Below are positions 27,417-36,831 of a stretch of DNA of 64,000 nt, piece by piece. Origin of the DNA: Ricordea florida (taxonomy: Eukaryota > Cnidaria > Anthozoa > Corallimorpharia > Ricordeidae); NCBI GenBank assembly GCA_949710005.1, contig OX453272.1, positions 42,558,657 to 42,622,656 on the forward strand, read 5' to 3'. Numbering within the stretch: position 1 is the first letter of the stretch; each line of letters opens with the position of its first letter. The notes under the pieces are model-generated. The model made no database searches. It had not been told where the DNA came from and saw only the letters and a list, made by a program, of their open reading frames with translations. The translations under genes and the position numbers were made by a program.

Positions 27417-27431
27417 TGGTCGCGCAATTAA

Positions 27432-27824
27432 CTAAAAGAATTTACTAGCCATATAACCTAAAGCCAACATACCGCCACCTACATATGCCATTTCACCCAT
27501 CTTTTGATTTTCACTGGGTCTATAATAATCAGCAAATTTTGGTTCGTGCATTTGACTATACAATTTCAAAGCTTCATCAGTATTGGAAATATTTTTTATT
27601 GCTTGGTATTTATCATCCTTTTGTTGTACTTTCCAATCAATTAGTTTCTGTCTATTTTCCTGAAATGTTGCATAATCTTTTTGATATTTTTCTAATGCCT
27701 TATCGTGTCTTATTTTCTCTGTATCTGTTTTATCATCTGATAGATATTTTGCAAGATATGATCCACCAACAAAGGCGGTTGCATTCAATATAGCTCCTCC
27801 AAACATCATTGCTATTGTTGCCAT
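27432..27824 (-). CDS. Small protein with hydrophobic ends and charged helix (element B)
   Basis: A 130-residue homologue of 5343-5735 with the same layout: hydrophobic N-terminus with NATAFVGGSYLAKYLS, charged helix, KFADYYRP segment, and hydrophobic C-terminus. Since element B lacks the convergent 264-residue gene, its end lies only 52 bp from the coiled-coil gene and no hairpin is present there. Confidence 0.8.
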   Translation of the reverse strand: MATIAMMFGGAILNATAFVGGSYLAKYLSDDKTDTEKIRHDKALEKYQKDYATFQENRQKLIDWKVQQKDDKYQAIKNISNTDEALKLYSQMHEPKFADYYRPSENQKMGEMAYVGGGMLALGYMASKFF

Positions 27825-27849
27825 TTTTTAAAATTGAGTATATTCTCCT

Positions 27850-28068
27850 TTAGGCCGGTAAAATCTTTTGATCCTCTAAATATGTTTTTAGGTACATACT
27901 ACCCGACAATACAACCACCCATTTAGAATAATTTGTAATACTTGAGGATGGGTCGTTCATAAATGATTCTCTCATGGCCTTTTTAGCCACATATCCAACT
28001 AAAGCTGCTAATCCAATAAGTACTGCTGAATCAGTAACAGTTTTCACAAGTTTGTTTTCAGTTGACAT
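27850..28068 (-). CDS. 72-residue two-span membrane protein (element B)
   Basis: Differs from the element A copy at only a few positions (for example KKAMRES for KKTMRES, ILPA for ILPT). Two hydrophobic helices separated by a conserved NDPSSSITNY loop. Motif at 28092-28101, 24 nt before the start. Confidence 0.85.
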   Translation of the reverse strand: MSTENKLVKTVTDSAVLIGLAALVGYVAKKAMRESFMNDPSSSITNYSKWVVVLSGSMYLKTYLEDQKILPA

Positions 28069-28091
28069 AATTTTTTACTCATCGGTAAGAA

Positions 28092-28101
28092 ATCTTTAAA
28101 C
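28092..28101 (-). promoter_or_regulatory. GTTTAAAGAT motif upstream of 72-residue protein (B)
   Basis: Shared motif, 24 nt before the ATG at 28068. Confidence 0.55.
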
Positions 28102-28109
28102 TACTTATT

Positions 28110-28493
28110 TCATATCATTCCGATTTTAATAGGTTGTGGGGGTTGTATGGGAATATTTACAGGTTGAGACATTTGTGAAACATTATTTTCCTTAGGAGAT
28201 TTATTATAATATCGCATAAACATATCAAATGCTGTAAACCCTATTCCAACAATAGATAAAACAGTGGTAAAAGATAGCTCTGGAATCCATGCTTTAGATT
28301 CACTCTCTTCATTTTTAATCTCCTCTTGTTCTTTTTCACGTTTAATTTCCCTGGCTAGTGCTTCTCTAGCTTTTTTATTGCGTTCTGCTAGTTTCTTACC
28401 AGCCGCAACCTTTTTAGGATCTTTTTCTCTCATTTTAGGATTTTTATTTTCAGGTGCTGGATCCATTGTAATTTGTTCAACTTCTTCTGACAT
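28110..28493 (-). CDS. Lysine/alanine-rich protein with one membrane segment (element B)
   Basis: A 127-residue protein when started at MSEEVEQIT, which matches A and C and leaves the motif at 28515-28524 upstream; an in-frame ATG 81 nt further up would override the motif. It keeps the basic DPKKVAAGKKLAERNKKARE block and the WIPELSFTTVLSIVG membrane segment; the proline-rich tail is shorter and different. Confidence 0.8.
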   Translation of the reverse strand: MSEEVEQITMDPAPENKNPKMREKDPKKVAAGKKLAERNKKAREALAREIKREKEQEEIKNEESESKAWIPELSFTTVLSIVGIGFTAFDMFMRYYNKSPKENNVSQMSQPVNIPIQPPQPIKIGMI

Positions 28494-28514
28494 TATTATT
28501 TCACAAAGTAAAGA

Positions 28515-28524
28515 ATCTTTAGAC
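28515..28524 (-). promoter_or_regulatory. GTCTAAAGAT motif upstream of lysine/alanine-rich protein (B)
   Basis: Shared motif, 22 nt before the chosen start at 28493. It overlaps the first codons of no other gene but lies just before the end of the 60-residue orphan. Confidence 0.5.
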
Positions 28525-28701
28525 CCCTTTAGGCCCGCGAAGAAAATAAGTATCTGGATAAGTTTTTCTTGCATCCCTGCGTATTTGTTCTTTTAGCGTC
28601 TCAATATCTTTTATAATTTCTTTAAATTTTTGGTTTTTATGATCAATCATCCTTTTAACATCTGAAATAAGTTTTAAAGCTTTTTGATTTTCAATTTCCA
28701 T
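28519..28701 (-). CDS. 60-residue orphan, element B only
   Basis: A short, fully helical charged protein (KEIIKDIETLKEQIRRDARK) with no known family. Elements A and C have only about 37 bp between the flanking genes at this place, so the gene is an insertion specific to B. No clear promoter motif precedes it. Coding status is moderately supported by composition only. Confidence 0.5.
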   Translation of the reverse strand: MEIENQKALKLISDVKRMIDHKNQKFKEIIKDIETLKEQIRRDARKTYPDTYFLRGPKGV

Positions 28702-28749
28702 ATCTATTTTATATTATGCCAACATTATTTATTTTTGTATTCAGTTGTG

Positions 28750-29268
28750 TTAATTAGTATGTTCAGTAGCCTGCTCAGTTTTGCTGTAATCATCTATATT
28801 TTTACTTGTAACTTGTTGTATTTTACCTATTTTAACATGTTTAGCAACCTGGAATAACCCGCTAGCAAGTGCTGTCAACCTTCCTGCTTTCAATGCTAAG
28901 AGACCTACAATGTTTGTAAGTTCGCGATTAACCAAATCATCATTCTTCAAATCAACACAAAGAGCTTCTATATCATCCACAGGAACCATGTAAGAAATAA
29001 CTTTAGAAACTAATTGAAGGGATGAATCTACCAACCCACCATTAATTTTCTTACCTAATACTGCTTGATATCGATTAAAATATTTTTCAATGTCTTTTAC
29101 CGATAATTTTTTTATATCACCAAGACTCATATCAACCCCTAAATATTCCTTTGTAGTTCCAAGAGCTGCGAGAATAGCTAATGATTCTTGTTTGATTTCA
29201 ACTTCATTATTATAATTATCTTTTACCTCAGTCTTTTCTTCTTCAATATAATCATCAACTTCTGTCAT
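28750..29268 (-). CDS. Conserved helical protein of unknown function (element B)
   Basis: A 172-residue homologue of 6521-7063. The core from ESLAILAALGTTKEYLG to the GLLALKAGRL helix is nearly invariant, while the last 30 residues are unrelated to the A and C tails, which match each other. Start MTEVDDYIEEE matches the other copies. Motif GTCTTTAAAT region at 29295-29304, upstream by 27 nt. Confidence 0.8.
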   Translation of the reverse strand: MTEVDDYIEEEKTEVKDNYNNEVEIKQESLAILAALGTTKEYLGVDMSLGDIKKLSVKDIEKYFNRYQAVLGKKINGGLVDSSLQLVSKVISYMVPVDDIEALCVDLKNDDLVNRELTNIVGLLALKAGRLTALASGLFQVAKHVKIGKIQQVTSKNIDDYSKTEQATEHTN

Positions 29269-29294
29269 ATTACAATTTTCTTACCTACAGTCAG

Positions 29295-29304
29295 GTCTTT
29301 AAAT
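29295..29304 (-). promoter_or_regulatory. ATTTAAAGAC motif upstream of conserved helical protein (B)
   Basis: Shared motif, 27 nt before the ATG at 29268. Confidence 0.55.
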
Positions 29305-29312
29305 TTATAACT

Positions 29313-29942
29313 TCAGGCTGCTCCGTTTGGAACTTCCAAATAGCAATTAAATGGGTGCCGCAAACATAAACAAAGCCTAGAATATTTTTCAGTTTTTAAT
29401 AATTTCACAAACTTTTTACTAGTTTCAGGGTCTAAATCACCTCCATAATCTTCGAAAAACATCTTCATACCTTTTTGCGATGGGTTATGGAAAGTAACAA
29501 CGCAAGCCACATTTTCACGGAATGGTTTTGCTATCGATGTTAATTGCTGAGTTAGAACCCACATTGATAATCCATGATGTCTTCCAGAGAATGCTAAATC
29601 AATAAACTTGTTTGATCTTTTTTTCAAATCATTCGAAACAGCGCAATCATCTAAAATTATTAATGTATTTGTTCCAGAGAACAAAGTTTGACAATCATTT
29701 AATAACTCATTAATCTCATCAGCGTTACTGGAATCTGGCGATAATACAAAGAATCTCTTATCTCCTCGAGCAAAATTATGATAGGTTTTATTTTTAGCAT
29801 AAGTTGGGCATATTAAAATAATGTATTCAAAAACTTTTCGGAATGGACCTCGGAGTTGATCAATTATGTACTTTGTCTTTCCACAATTTGTTGGGCCCGT
29901 TATAATGCAATGAAAAGGAATTTTATCTCTTAATTCTTCCAT
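29313..29942 (-). CDS. DNA packaging ATPase, FtsK/HerA-like (element B)
   Basis: A 209-residue P-loop ATPase with Walker A GPTNCGKT and Walker B LIILDD at the same positions as in A. Compared with A and C it differs mostly near residues 70-80 and 165-180 (DPETSKKF for DYELGKKF). It begins MEELRDKIPF with no upstream alternative start. No clear promoter motif is seen in the short 27-bp gap to the capsid gene, which contains CCTTCGGG. Confidence 0.92.
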   Translation of the reverse strand: MEELRDKIPFHCIITGPTNCGKTKYIIDQLRGPFRKVFEYIILICPTYAKNKTYHNFARGDKRFFVLSPDSSNADEINELLNDCQTLFSGTNTLIILDDCAVSNDLKKRSNKFIDLAFSGRHHGLSMWVLTQQLTSIAKPFRENVACVVTFHNPSQKGMKMFFEDYGGDLDPETSKKFVKLLKTEKYSRLCLCLRHPFNCYLEVPNGAA

Positions 29943-29969
29943 CTTTTTTCCTTCGGGTCTTTCTTTTAA

Positions 29970-31220
29970 CTAATACATGATTGATCTTAAGTTTGAATTC
30001 ATGATTTCCATTAATGCATCAGCTACCACAAACATGTAGCAAGTCATAATACCAGACCCACTAACTTTTCTATTCATTTCTATTTTTACACCATCTTGGG
30101 CGTTATTTAAGGCCAGACCCCCTCCGTGAATACCATTATCTGGGTAAGTTCTCAAATCTATCCACAGAGCAAACTTTTTACTATAAAAATCCTTTTCCTT
30201 TACCGACCAAAAGGAAGAACCACTATCTCTTCCAAAACGTTTCTTTACCGACTCCCATAGGTCTGAAGATACCATTCCCTTAGAGTAGAAACGGTTTGGT
30301 ACGCCATTAACATCGATATTGATTGAGGTTATACCTGGATCGAAAAAAAATTCAGAGTTACGTGCTCCTTCGCCATATGGTAATGTAAACAAACATAATA
30401 TCCCAGTAATTGACCTTCTAGGTAGATTAATATGCTGGTTTATAACACTTTCTGTAGGTCTGGATATGGTGAAAGTTTTGTGTAGGGTGACATTTTCATA
30501 AAAGAATCCTTTACCAACCTGATAAGCCGCCTGTGCCTCGCGAGCTAAGTATTCGCTTGATATGCAATAATATTCCAACTCAAGGTTTATGATTTTGTAA
30601 GTAGGGGTCTTGGTCTTGTCAGAATAAATAACAATATCTCTAACTGGAGCTAGTGTAATCTCAAATATTAGTTGATGATCTAATGCCTTTGGGTAGAAAA
30701 CCCCATGATCGTTTAAAATAGGATGGTTTAGTGGGATATGGTACTTGGTGTTGTGTACTACTGCAAGAGCTACTTCTTTTACATCTGTGTCTACCTTATC
30801 ACCCGCATTTGTCCGCAGCTTCCTCATGTTTTCAGAAGAAATACCTTGTTTTAATCTATCCTCCCGTTCTTCCTCTGTTAAAAATAAGTCATGGTAGGTT
30901 TGAAATAGATCGTATCTTTGAGTATCCTGTAGTGTTTCACCCCCAAAAAGAACCTTGAGTCTGGATACAAGGTTACTACCTACATTATTCACTACGGTGT
31001 TATCTTCATGCCCCTCAACAATCAAGTTAAATACTAGATATACACTTCCCGGCACAATCACTAAATTTTCTGAAAGTTTTGGTATATTTATGTAAAGCGT
31101 TTCTGAAGGATTAGCTGATGATGGGTTTAGCGTAATTCTATGCAATGTTGATTCCGATTTCAAACCGAGGGGCTCTCTTGGAATCCTGTTTGGGTTAATT
31201 TTTTCAGATATGTTTGTCAT
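29970..31220 (-). CDS. Major capsid protein, double jelly roll (element B)
   Basis: A 416-residue capsomer protein. It is collinear with A and C and the most diverged of the three, especially in the loop after residue 270 (FTLPYGEGARNSEFFF) and in a shortened loop near 315-320. The conserved LFGGETLQDTQRYD, NDHGVFYP and TCYMFVVADA segments are kept. The promoter motif at 31246-31255 overlaps the integrase start codon on the other strand. Confidence 0.88.
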   Translation of the reverse strand: MTNISEKINPNRIPREPLGLKSESTLHRITLNPSSANPSETLYINIPKLSENLVIVPGSVYLVFNLIVEGHEDNTVVNNVGSNLVSRLKVLFGGETLQDTQRYDLFQTYHDLFLTEEEREDRLKQGISSENMRKLRTNAGDKVDTDVKEVALAVVHNTKYHIPLNHPILNDHGVFYPKALDHQLIFEITLAPVRDIVIYSDKTKTPTYKIINLELEYYCISSEYLAREAQAAYQVGKGFFYENVTLHKTFTISRPTESVINQHINLPRRSITGILCLFTLPYGEGARNSEFFFDPGITSINIDVNGVPNRFYSKGMVSSDLWESVKKRFGRDSGSSFWSVKEKDFYSKKFALWIDLRTYPDNGIHGGGLALNNAQDGVKIEMNRKVSGSGIMTCYMFVVADALMEIMNSNLRSIMY

Positions 31221-31245
31221 ATTTATTTTAAGGAAGGGGGGAGTA

Positions 31246-31255
31246 ATCTTTAAAT
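31246..31255 (-). promoter_or_regulatory. ATTTAAAGAT motif of the capsid gene, overlapping the integrase ATG (B)
   Basis: Shared motif, 26 nt before the capsid ATG at 31220. Its outer end coincides with the integrase start codon at 31254-31256 on the plus strand. Confidence 0.55.
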
Positions 31256-32273
31256 GAGTAACGAAAGAATATTATCAAAAATATATTATTCAACTGATGG
31301 ATATTGGAAAGGATATTCTGCGATTAATAAATTAGCTGAAAAGGCTAATCGGGCAAAGCCCTCCCACGAAGTGAAAGTAAGTGAAGATTTAGCAAAACAA
31401 TGGCTTGAAAAACAGGCAATATGGCAAATCTATCTTCCATCTCCAAAGTATATTCCTAGACCACACTGGACTGTGGATAAACCTAATCAGATTCACCAAG
31501 CGGATTTATTATTTTTACCGCATGATAGAGTTGGAAGAAAAACATATAAATATGCATTGGTTGTGATTGATGTGGCCTCGAGATACAAAGATGCTGAACC
31601 ATTAACCTCAAAAGAAAGTAGAGAAATTTCAAATGCTTTTGAAAAAATATATTCCAGGAAGTTAAAATATCCCAAAACATTAATGGTTGATCCTGGAAAA
31701 GAATTTATGGGTGAGGTTACAAAACTTATGAATTACCATAATGTAAAAATACAAAGAAGTGAAGCTGGAAACCATAGAGCTCAAGCATTTGTTGAAAGAG
31801 CAAATAGAATATTAGGTGAAAGATTATTCAGCCATCAATATGCACAAGAAATGATAAGTGATGAAAGATCAAGAGTATGGGTGAAACGATTACCGCATAT
31901 TTTGAAAACTTTGAATAATACACCAACTAGAATAACTGGTAAAGAACCCGATGAGGCTATAAAACAGAAAGAAGTTGATATTGAACCTAAAAATTATCAA
32001 CGTGATGTGGGACTTGATGAGGTTAGATTACCACCAAGCGTTAAAGTTAGATATTTATTATCGCCTGGGGAACTTGAAGGTGGTGAAAAAAGACGGGCCA
32101 CAGATCCAATTTGGAGTATCAAATTTTATGATATTTCTAAAAGTATGATTTCGCCTAATCAACCTGTTTTATATTATTTGTTGGATGGCCCTAGACGTGG
32201 GTTTGTAAGGGAAGAATTACAGGTTATACCCTATGATACTGAATTACCGCCTAATTCTGTGTTGCAACAATAA
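31254..32273 (+). CDS. Retroviral-type DDE integrase (element B)
   Basis: A 339-residue integrase with the same catalytic triad (HQADLL, MVDPGKEF, AFVERAN). It carries a 10-residue insertion (NRAKPSHEVK region) in the N-terminal helix-turn-helix relative to A and C, encoded by a GC-rich stretch at about 31347-31376. The basic C-terminal segment is kept. The last 43 nt overlap the polymerase tail on the opposite strand, as in A. Confidence 0.92.
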   Translation: MSNERILSKIYYSTDGYWKGYSAINKLAEKANRAKPSHEVKVSEDLAKQWLEKQAIWQIYLPSPKYIPRPHWTVDKPNQIHQADLLFLPHDRVGRKTYKYALVVIDVASRYKDAEPLTSKESREISNAFEKIYSRKLKYPKTLMVDPGKEFMGEVTKLMNYHNVKIQRSEAGNHRAQAFVERANRILGERLFSHQYAQEMISDERSRVWVKRLPHILKTLNNTPTRITGKEPDEAIKQKEVDIEPKNYQRDVGLDEVRLPPSVKVRYLLSPGELEGGEKRRATDPIWSIKFYDISKSMISPNQPVLYYLLDGPRRGFVREELQVIPYDTELPPNSVLQQ

Positions 32274-35200
32274 TGCCCGCGAGCAAAAGTATTTATTCCA
32301 TCCTCACAAATGATTCTCTTATCATCATCAGCGGACAGTGCAATTTTATTAACAGTTTCGGTGAAAACATCATGCAAATGACTTCTGAATACATTCATCT
32401 GTCTCATTTGTGGTTTTTTATTGAATAAACAATTCTTGTAATCATCAAAGCTTATGGTCTTTTTTACTACTGCCTTCTTCATTCCCTTACATTTCTTTTC
32501 TTCTTCACCTTCATCCATCCTGTATGAATAAAGCTTGGCTCGCAAGCCCACAAATTCAACTATCTGCTTGCCGCCAGCCTCATCTTTAAACATATTGATA
32601 ACTTTTTTATTAACTCCAGTCTCGATTCCAGATGGATGATCTTTAGGATAATTGCTCGTGTCAAACATTTCTCTCACATCTGGACTAATATCCTTGTAGA
32701 AATCTTCTGTTTCTATCAAATATGCCAGACTATCCGTATCTGTAAAAAGCAATTTAGCCTTTTCCCCATATTTAGGTTTGATATAATTATAGTGAAATTT
32801 AAACATTATTGTTTTACTTAGATCCAGAATGCACATGCCTAAATAAACAGGTTTATTGAATACTAACTTTGTTTTCTTCATATGTATTGCTACAAGATTT
32901 TCACAAAAGATAGTACGATGCTGATAGTTAGGTTTTGTTATTAATTTTTTCGCATCTTTTTGATTTGTAACTAATCTAATGTCTACCCTATTTCTAATGT
33001 TTTCCATTGTTTTACCAAATACGGAGTTATTCATTAACTTGAAAAAATCTTTTTCAAAGTCGTTATTCGCTTTTGATCTTAGATTAGTATTCAAATCAAT
33101 GTAAGGTTTTAACCAAGCAGACTCATTAAATGTAATACCACTATGAATCTTTGTTATTTTTAATCCCAAACTTTCATAAAGTTTTAGTGTTTCATGATGA
33201 ACAACATACTTTACCTTATTGTTTAGGTTTGGGATTAATTTCTCCACCTTATTAACTACAAGTCTCTCTGGAGCTAGAGGATAATCATTATGTAAATCAT
33301 GTAGGTGGGTTGGGTAATCTAAATTAACCTCTAGTATACACGGAATATTTTTCCAGTTTTTAAGATCTTTGTTGTTCATCCATTTAAAACCATGAGTGGG
33401 TAGTTTTTCACTCATCGGCCCGCCATATAAATTATTAGCGTCAAGATATGCTATATACGTTTTGGGCAGGTTTGTATCATATTCTTTCATGTATGGGTTG
33501 TTTGCTTTCCCATATCTAGTAGAAATCATAGATACACCACCCCGAATTCCTTTCTCAATCATAAGCAACATATCGATGTCGGTCAGTAGCTCTAAATTCA
33601 CTTTCGTTAATTTTAATGCAGCATCCCAAGCTAGTCCCGGCGCTGTATAATACCAAGCAGGATCTAAACCATAATTATTTTGACAAACATCTCTAAAATT
33701 CTCGAATACATCCGCTAAAAGTAATACATCAGACTTTAGATATAGATCATGATATTCTCTCATTGTTTTCATATTGAAGGTTTTCCATACATTTTTAGCG
33801 TGTTGGTAGTTATCTTCTGTTATTTCTTCATCGTTGAGTTTTGAATAAAATTCTTCTTTTGGTGGAATTTTGTTTTCATTTAGTTTATTGAGACTATCAA
33901 ACCAATCATAAGGAAATTCGCCCTTTCTACTCATTAAATTTGTGTTTTTCCCAAAATACTTTTTAGTATGATTTATTTTATCATCTTTTGGCGAAATACA
34001 CTTACTTTTTGCTAATAAACAATTCTTACATTTTTCACAATTACCAATACCACTATACTGAATAACCTTTCCATCTTTTCTGTATCTCTTCATACAATCT
34101 CCAGGTTTGCATGCCTCGCACTTTTCACATTTTGTAAGGCTATCAACTAAATTACTAAGACTGCTTGCCATAAATTTAAATGAATCTATGAATCTTATTT
34201 CACGATTAACCTCAACATTTTTGCCTTCTTTATTTTTAAATGAATCAACCACAATCTTTTTTGTGAAAGAAATATATTTTTCCTCGTTATTTGGTATACA
34301 ATTTATTTTACCTTTTGTCGCACCAAGGTTTTTGATAAAAAGATGTGAGTCATAACCAGATAGGTTGTGAAATATTACCGGGAAAAACTTTGGAATCCTA
34401 TAATTTAAGTTGCATTTTTCATGGGCTGCTCCTCTATACTTTCCTGTAAGGTGACAGTGATCTATTACCTTATCTTCTCCCAATTCATCTTCACAAATGT
34501 GGCATTGCTTTTCAAGGTTGTGTCTTATTTTATCGTTTTCAGTCATATTAACTTTCTTTTTGTATCTAAAATCATTGTAAATTTTTTTGATATCCGCCTC
34601 TAAACTATTTACAAATATTTGCGCTACATCCTCGTCTGGTGATTTAGCCGTGTATTTTCTAAAAACATTTTCATACTCTTTATCAAAAAACACTATGTAA
34701 TAAGAAAAGCCTGATGGTGTATGCTTTTGATATTGTTTGGTAAAGCTTTTACGGTTGTCTGGAGAGCATGTGTTTATTTTCTCTGTAAAGCTCTCAAAGT
34801 CTGCATATATAACAAAAGGCACACGCATTTTTCTATTATAATTAATGAATTTAATAAACTTTGGTTTACCATTTTCATCCTTAGGCATAACAATCTTAAC
34901 TTCTTCATTTGAGACGCAATATTCGAGATGTTTTTCTAATGAAGTTTCGGACTGGAATGCGTTGAGACATCTATGACAAAAGTGCATCTTAGATTTATGT
35001 TTGCTAACTTTTGTAGCCAACAATCTACTCATATCCTTTATCCAACAGTAATGATTGTTTTTACCTTCTGATATTAGAAGTAGGTTTATTAGATAACCTT
35101 TTTGTTTTTTACTTATTCTTAATGGGTAAACATCTTTATCATATCCGTATACATTAATCGCATAGTAGGGGTTTTGTTTTTCAAACTTGTTAATCTGATT

Positions 35201-36550
35201 TAGTGAAACGGGGAATTCTATTCCCGACCAATCAAACTTTTCAGAGTTTTCTCGCATTTGTTTGTTTAATCTTTCTGGATTATTTTTTTGTATGTAAACG
35301 GCAGAGGTTACGGCCCACTTAATACACTCATGATCATTTTCATTTATAACATTTATAATGGCCTTCTTTTTTGCTAATATTGGCGGTAAATCAATATAGG
35401 AACTTCCTACAAAAGGTTCGAAGGGATCAATGTTTATATCAAAATATTCAACTTGATCGAATATCCATCCAGACTCTACTGTTTGAAACTGTTCAACCAA
35501 TTCAAGTAAACGATTTTCCATAGTATCAAATAATTCAAATAAATCAGTTGATAAAGTAATCGTTTCTAATTTTGAATGAAAGTATCCTAATTGTTCATAA
35601 ACCTGCCTTGCAATGAGATTCTCTTTTTTAAACTTGCACGTAAATATAAATTTCGCCTTTATCGGTTTCTTTACCTGGTTAATTAGATCAAGAACTTTTG
35701 GTTTGATATGATTTAAATACTCCTTTGGTCCATACACTTTCTTTCCATCTGCCCTGTAAGTTTTCAAATAACTTTTTAATGCTATTTTTTGTTCATTAAA
35801 TTTGATCTCTTCCTCATCTTTTTTATCGTTTCTTTTTGTTTTAGGTCTTGCTCCCTCCTTCTCATAATCTCTATCACCTTTAACTTTTTTCGATTTATTT
35901 GGCAGTTTTATTTCTTTGGGTTTATTTACTTGTTTATATCTTTCTATAAAATTTTTCGTTAGTTCTTTTGTTTTATTTTTTACTTTTTCAGGAATATATG
36001 GTTCTACATAATTCCAAATCTTTTTTAATATATTTTTCGGCGGATCTGGTTTTATATAATTCCAAAACTTTTTTAATATATTTTCAGGCGGATCTGGTTT
36101 TTTCAATTTTGGTGTTTGTGGTGGTTTAGGTTGAGAACCCGGCGGATTTTCATTATTAAGATTATTAATAAGTTCGGGTTTTCGCAAACGATAATAATCA
36201 GGAATACCTTGTTCTCTAGCACGTTCTCTCAATTCTGGTACATTTAATTTTTGTAATTGGCTTTGTTGTATATTATTTTCGGGTTCAGGAGTTGGTATTT
36301 GTTGCTGGTTTTGCGGATTTTCATTATTAATAAGTTGAGCTTTACGCATCCTTGAATAACCTATAATACCGCGCTCTCTGGCACGTTCTCTCAATTCTGG
36401 TAAATTTAATCTTTGTAGTTGGTTTTGCGTATTTTCATTATTAAGATTATTAATAAGTTCAGCTTTACGCATCCTTGAATAACCTCGAATACCTCGCTCT
36501 CTGGCAAGTTGTTTCAATTCAGTAAGAAGTAATCTTTCTAAATTCTCCAT
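32231..36550 (-). CDS. polB: Protein-primed family B DNA polymerase, type 1 (element B)
   Basis: A 1439-residue polymerase when started at MENLERLLL; an ATG 45 nt upstream lies before the TTTAAAGAA motif. It has three tandem SAP/HeH-like motifs (about residues 3-38, 45-80, 100-135), the first identical to the zinc-repeat protein through the TIR. Next come a duplicated PPENILKKFWNYIKP-type linker, DYEKEGARPKTK, a C2H2-like finger near 515, Exo I YADFESF near 580, the endonuclease VII-like His/Cys segment near 682, Exo II near 733, Exo III near 940, motif A LDANNLYGG near 1037, B NNSVFGKTM near 1177, and C TDTDS near 1273. All catalytic motifs are intact. It is clearly the same lineage as in element A. 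Confidence 0.93.
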   Translation of the reverse strand: MENLERLLLTELKQLARERGIRGYSRMRKAELINNLNNENTQNQLQRLNLPELRERARERGIIGYSRMRKAQLINNENPQNQQQIPTPEPENNIQQSQLQKLNVPELRERAREQGIPDYYRLRKPELINNLNNENPPGSQPKPPQTPKLKKPDPPENILKKFWNYIKPDPPKNILKKIWNYVEPYIPEKVKNKTKELTKNFIERYKQVNKPKEIKLPNKSKKVKGDRDYEKEGARPKTKRNDKKDEEEIKFNEQKIALKSYLKTYRADGKKVYGPKEYLNHIKPKVLDLINQVKKPIKAKFIFTCKFKKENLIARQVYEQLGYFHSKLETITLSTDLFELFDTMENRLLELVEQFQTVESGWIFDQVEYFDINIDPFEPFVGSSYIDLPPILAKKKAIINVINENDHECIKWAVTSAVYIQKNNPERLNKQMRENSEKFDWSGIEFPVSLNQINKFEKQNPYYAINVYGYDKDVYPLRISKKQKGYLINLLLISEGKNNHYCWIKDMSRLLATKVSKHKSKMHFCHRCLNAFQSETSLEKHLEYCVSNEEVKIVMPKDENGKPKFIKFINYNRKMRVPFVIYADFESFTEKINTCSPDNRKSFTKQYQKHTPSGFSYYIVFFDKEYENVFRKYTAKSPDEDVAQIFVNSLEADIKKIYNDFRYKKKVNMTENDKIRHNLEKQCHICEDELGEDKVIDHCHLTGKYRGAAHEKCNLNYRIPKFFPVIFHNLSGYDSHLFIKNLGATKGKINCIPNNEEKYISFTKKIVVDSFKNKEGKNVEVNREIRFIDSFKFMASSLSNLVDSLTKCEKCEACKPGDCMKRYRKDGKVIQYSGIGNCEKCKNCLLAKSKCISPKDDKINHTKKYFGKNTNLMSRKGEFPYDWFDSLNKLNENKIPPKEEFYSKLNDEEITEDNYQHAKNVWKTFNMKTMREYHDLYLKSDVLLLADVFENFRDVCQNNYGLDPAWYYTAPGLAWDAALKLTKVNLELLTDIDMLLMIEKGIRGGVSMISTRYGKANNPYMKEYDTNLPKTYIAYLDANNLYGGPMSEKLPTHGFKWMNNKDLKNWKNIPCILEVNLDYPTHLHDLHNDYPLAPERLVVNKVEKLIPNLNNKVKYVVHHETLKLYESLGLKITKIHSGITFNESAWLKPYIDLNTNLRSKANNDFEKDFFKLMNNSVFGKTMENIRNRVDIRLVTNQKDAKKLITKPNYQHRTIFCENLVAIHMKKTKLVFNKPVYLGMCILDLSKTIMFKFHYNYIKPKYGEKAKLLFTDTDSLAYLIETEDFYKDISPDVREMFDTSNYPKDHPSGIETGVNKKVINMFKDEAGGKQIVEFVGLRAKLYSYRMDEGEEEKKCKGMKKAVVKKTISFDDYKNCLFNKKPQMRQMNVFRSHLHDVFTETVNKIALSADDDKRIICEDGINTFARGHYCCNTELGGNSVS

Positions 36551-36826
36551 TGTTATACTCTTCATTCTTTTCTTTAAACCATATATAATATTCATTTTTA
36601 TTTTTTTTATTTTTCATTTTTATTTTGGCCCAGATTAAATTTTTTTTCATTTTTATTTTGACCCAGATTAAATTTTTTTTCATTTTTATTTTGACCCAGA
36701 TTAAATTTTTTTTCATTTTTATTTTGACCCAGATTAAATTTTTTTTCATTTTTATTTTTTTTCATTTTTCAGCAAATTTTTTTTTTCATTTTTATTTTGA
36801 CCCAGACCCCGCCTTTTACTACTACT
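36407..36826 (-). repeat. Right TIR of element B
   Basis: Inverted partner of 22194-22612, identical except for one base in an A-run. It includes the first 48 codons of the polymerase gene and four 32-bp subrepeats. Confidence 0.92.
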
Positions 36827-36831
36827 CCCCG
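36827..36831. repeat. Target site duplication CCCCG, right of element B
   Basis: Directly follows the terminal ACTACTACT and matches 22189-22193. Confidence 0.8.

Larger units (their letters stand above)
22194..36826. mobile_element. Element B: complete Polinton/adintovirus-like element
   Basis: 14633 bp bounded by 419/420-bp TIRs beginning AGTAGTAGTAAAAGG, with a 5-bp target duplication. It has 14 genes, all open, in the same order as A and C but without the 264-residue + gene. Intact catalytic motifs and near-identical TIRs point to recent integration or homogenisation. It could represent an endogenised adintovirus-like virus or an active transposon. Confidence 0.93.
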
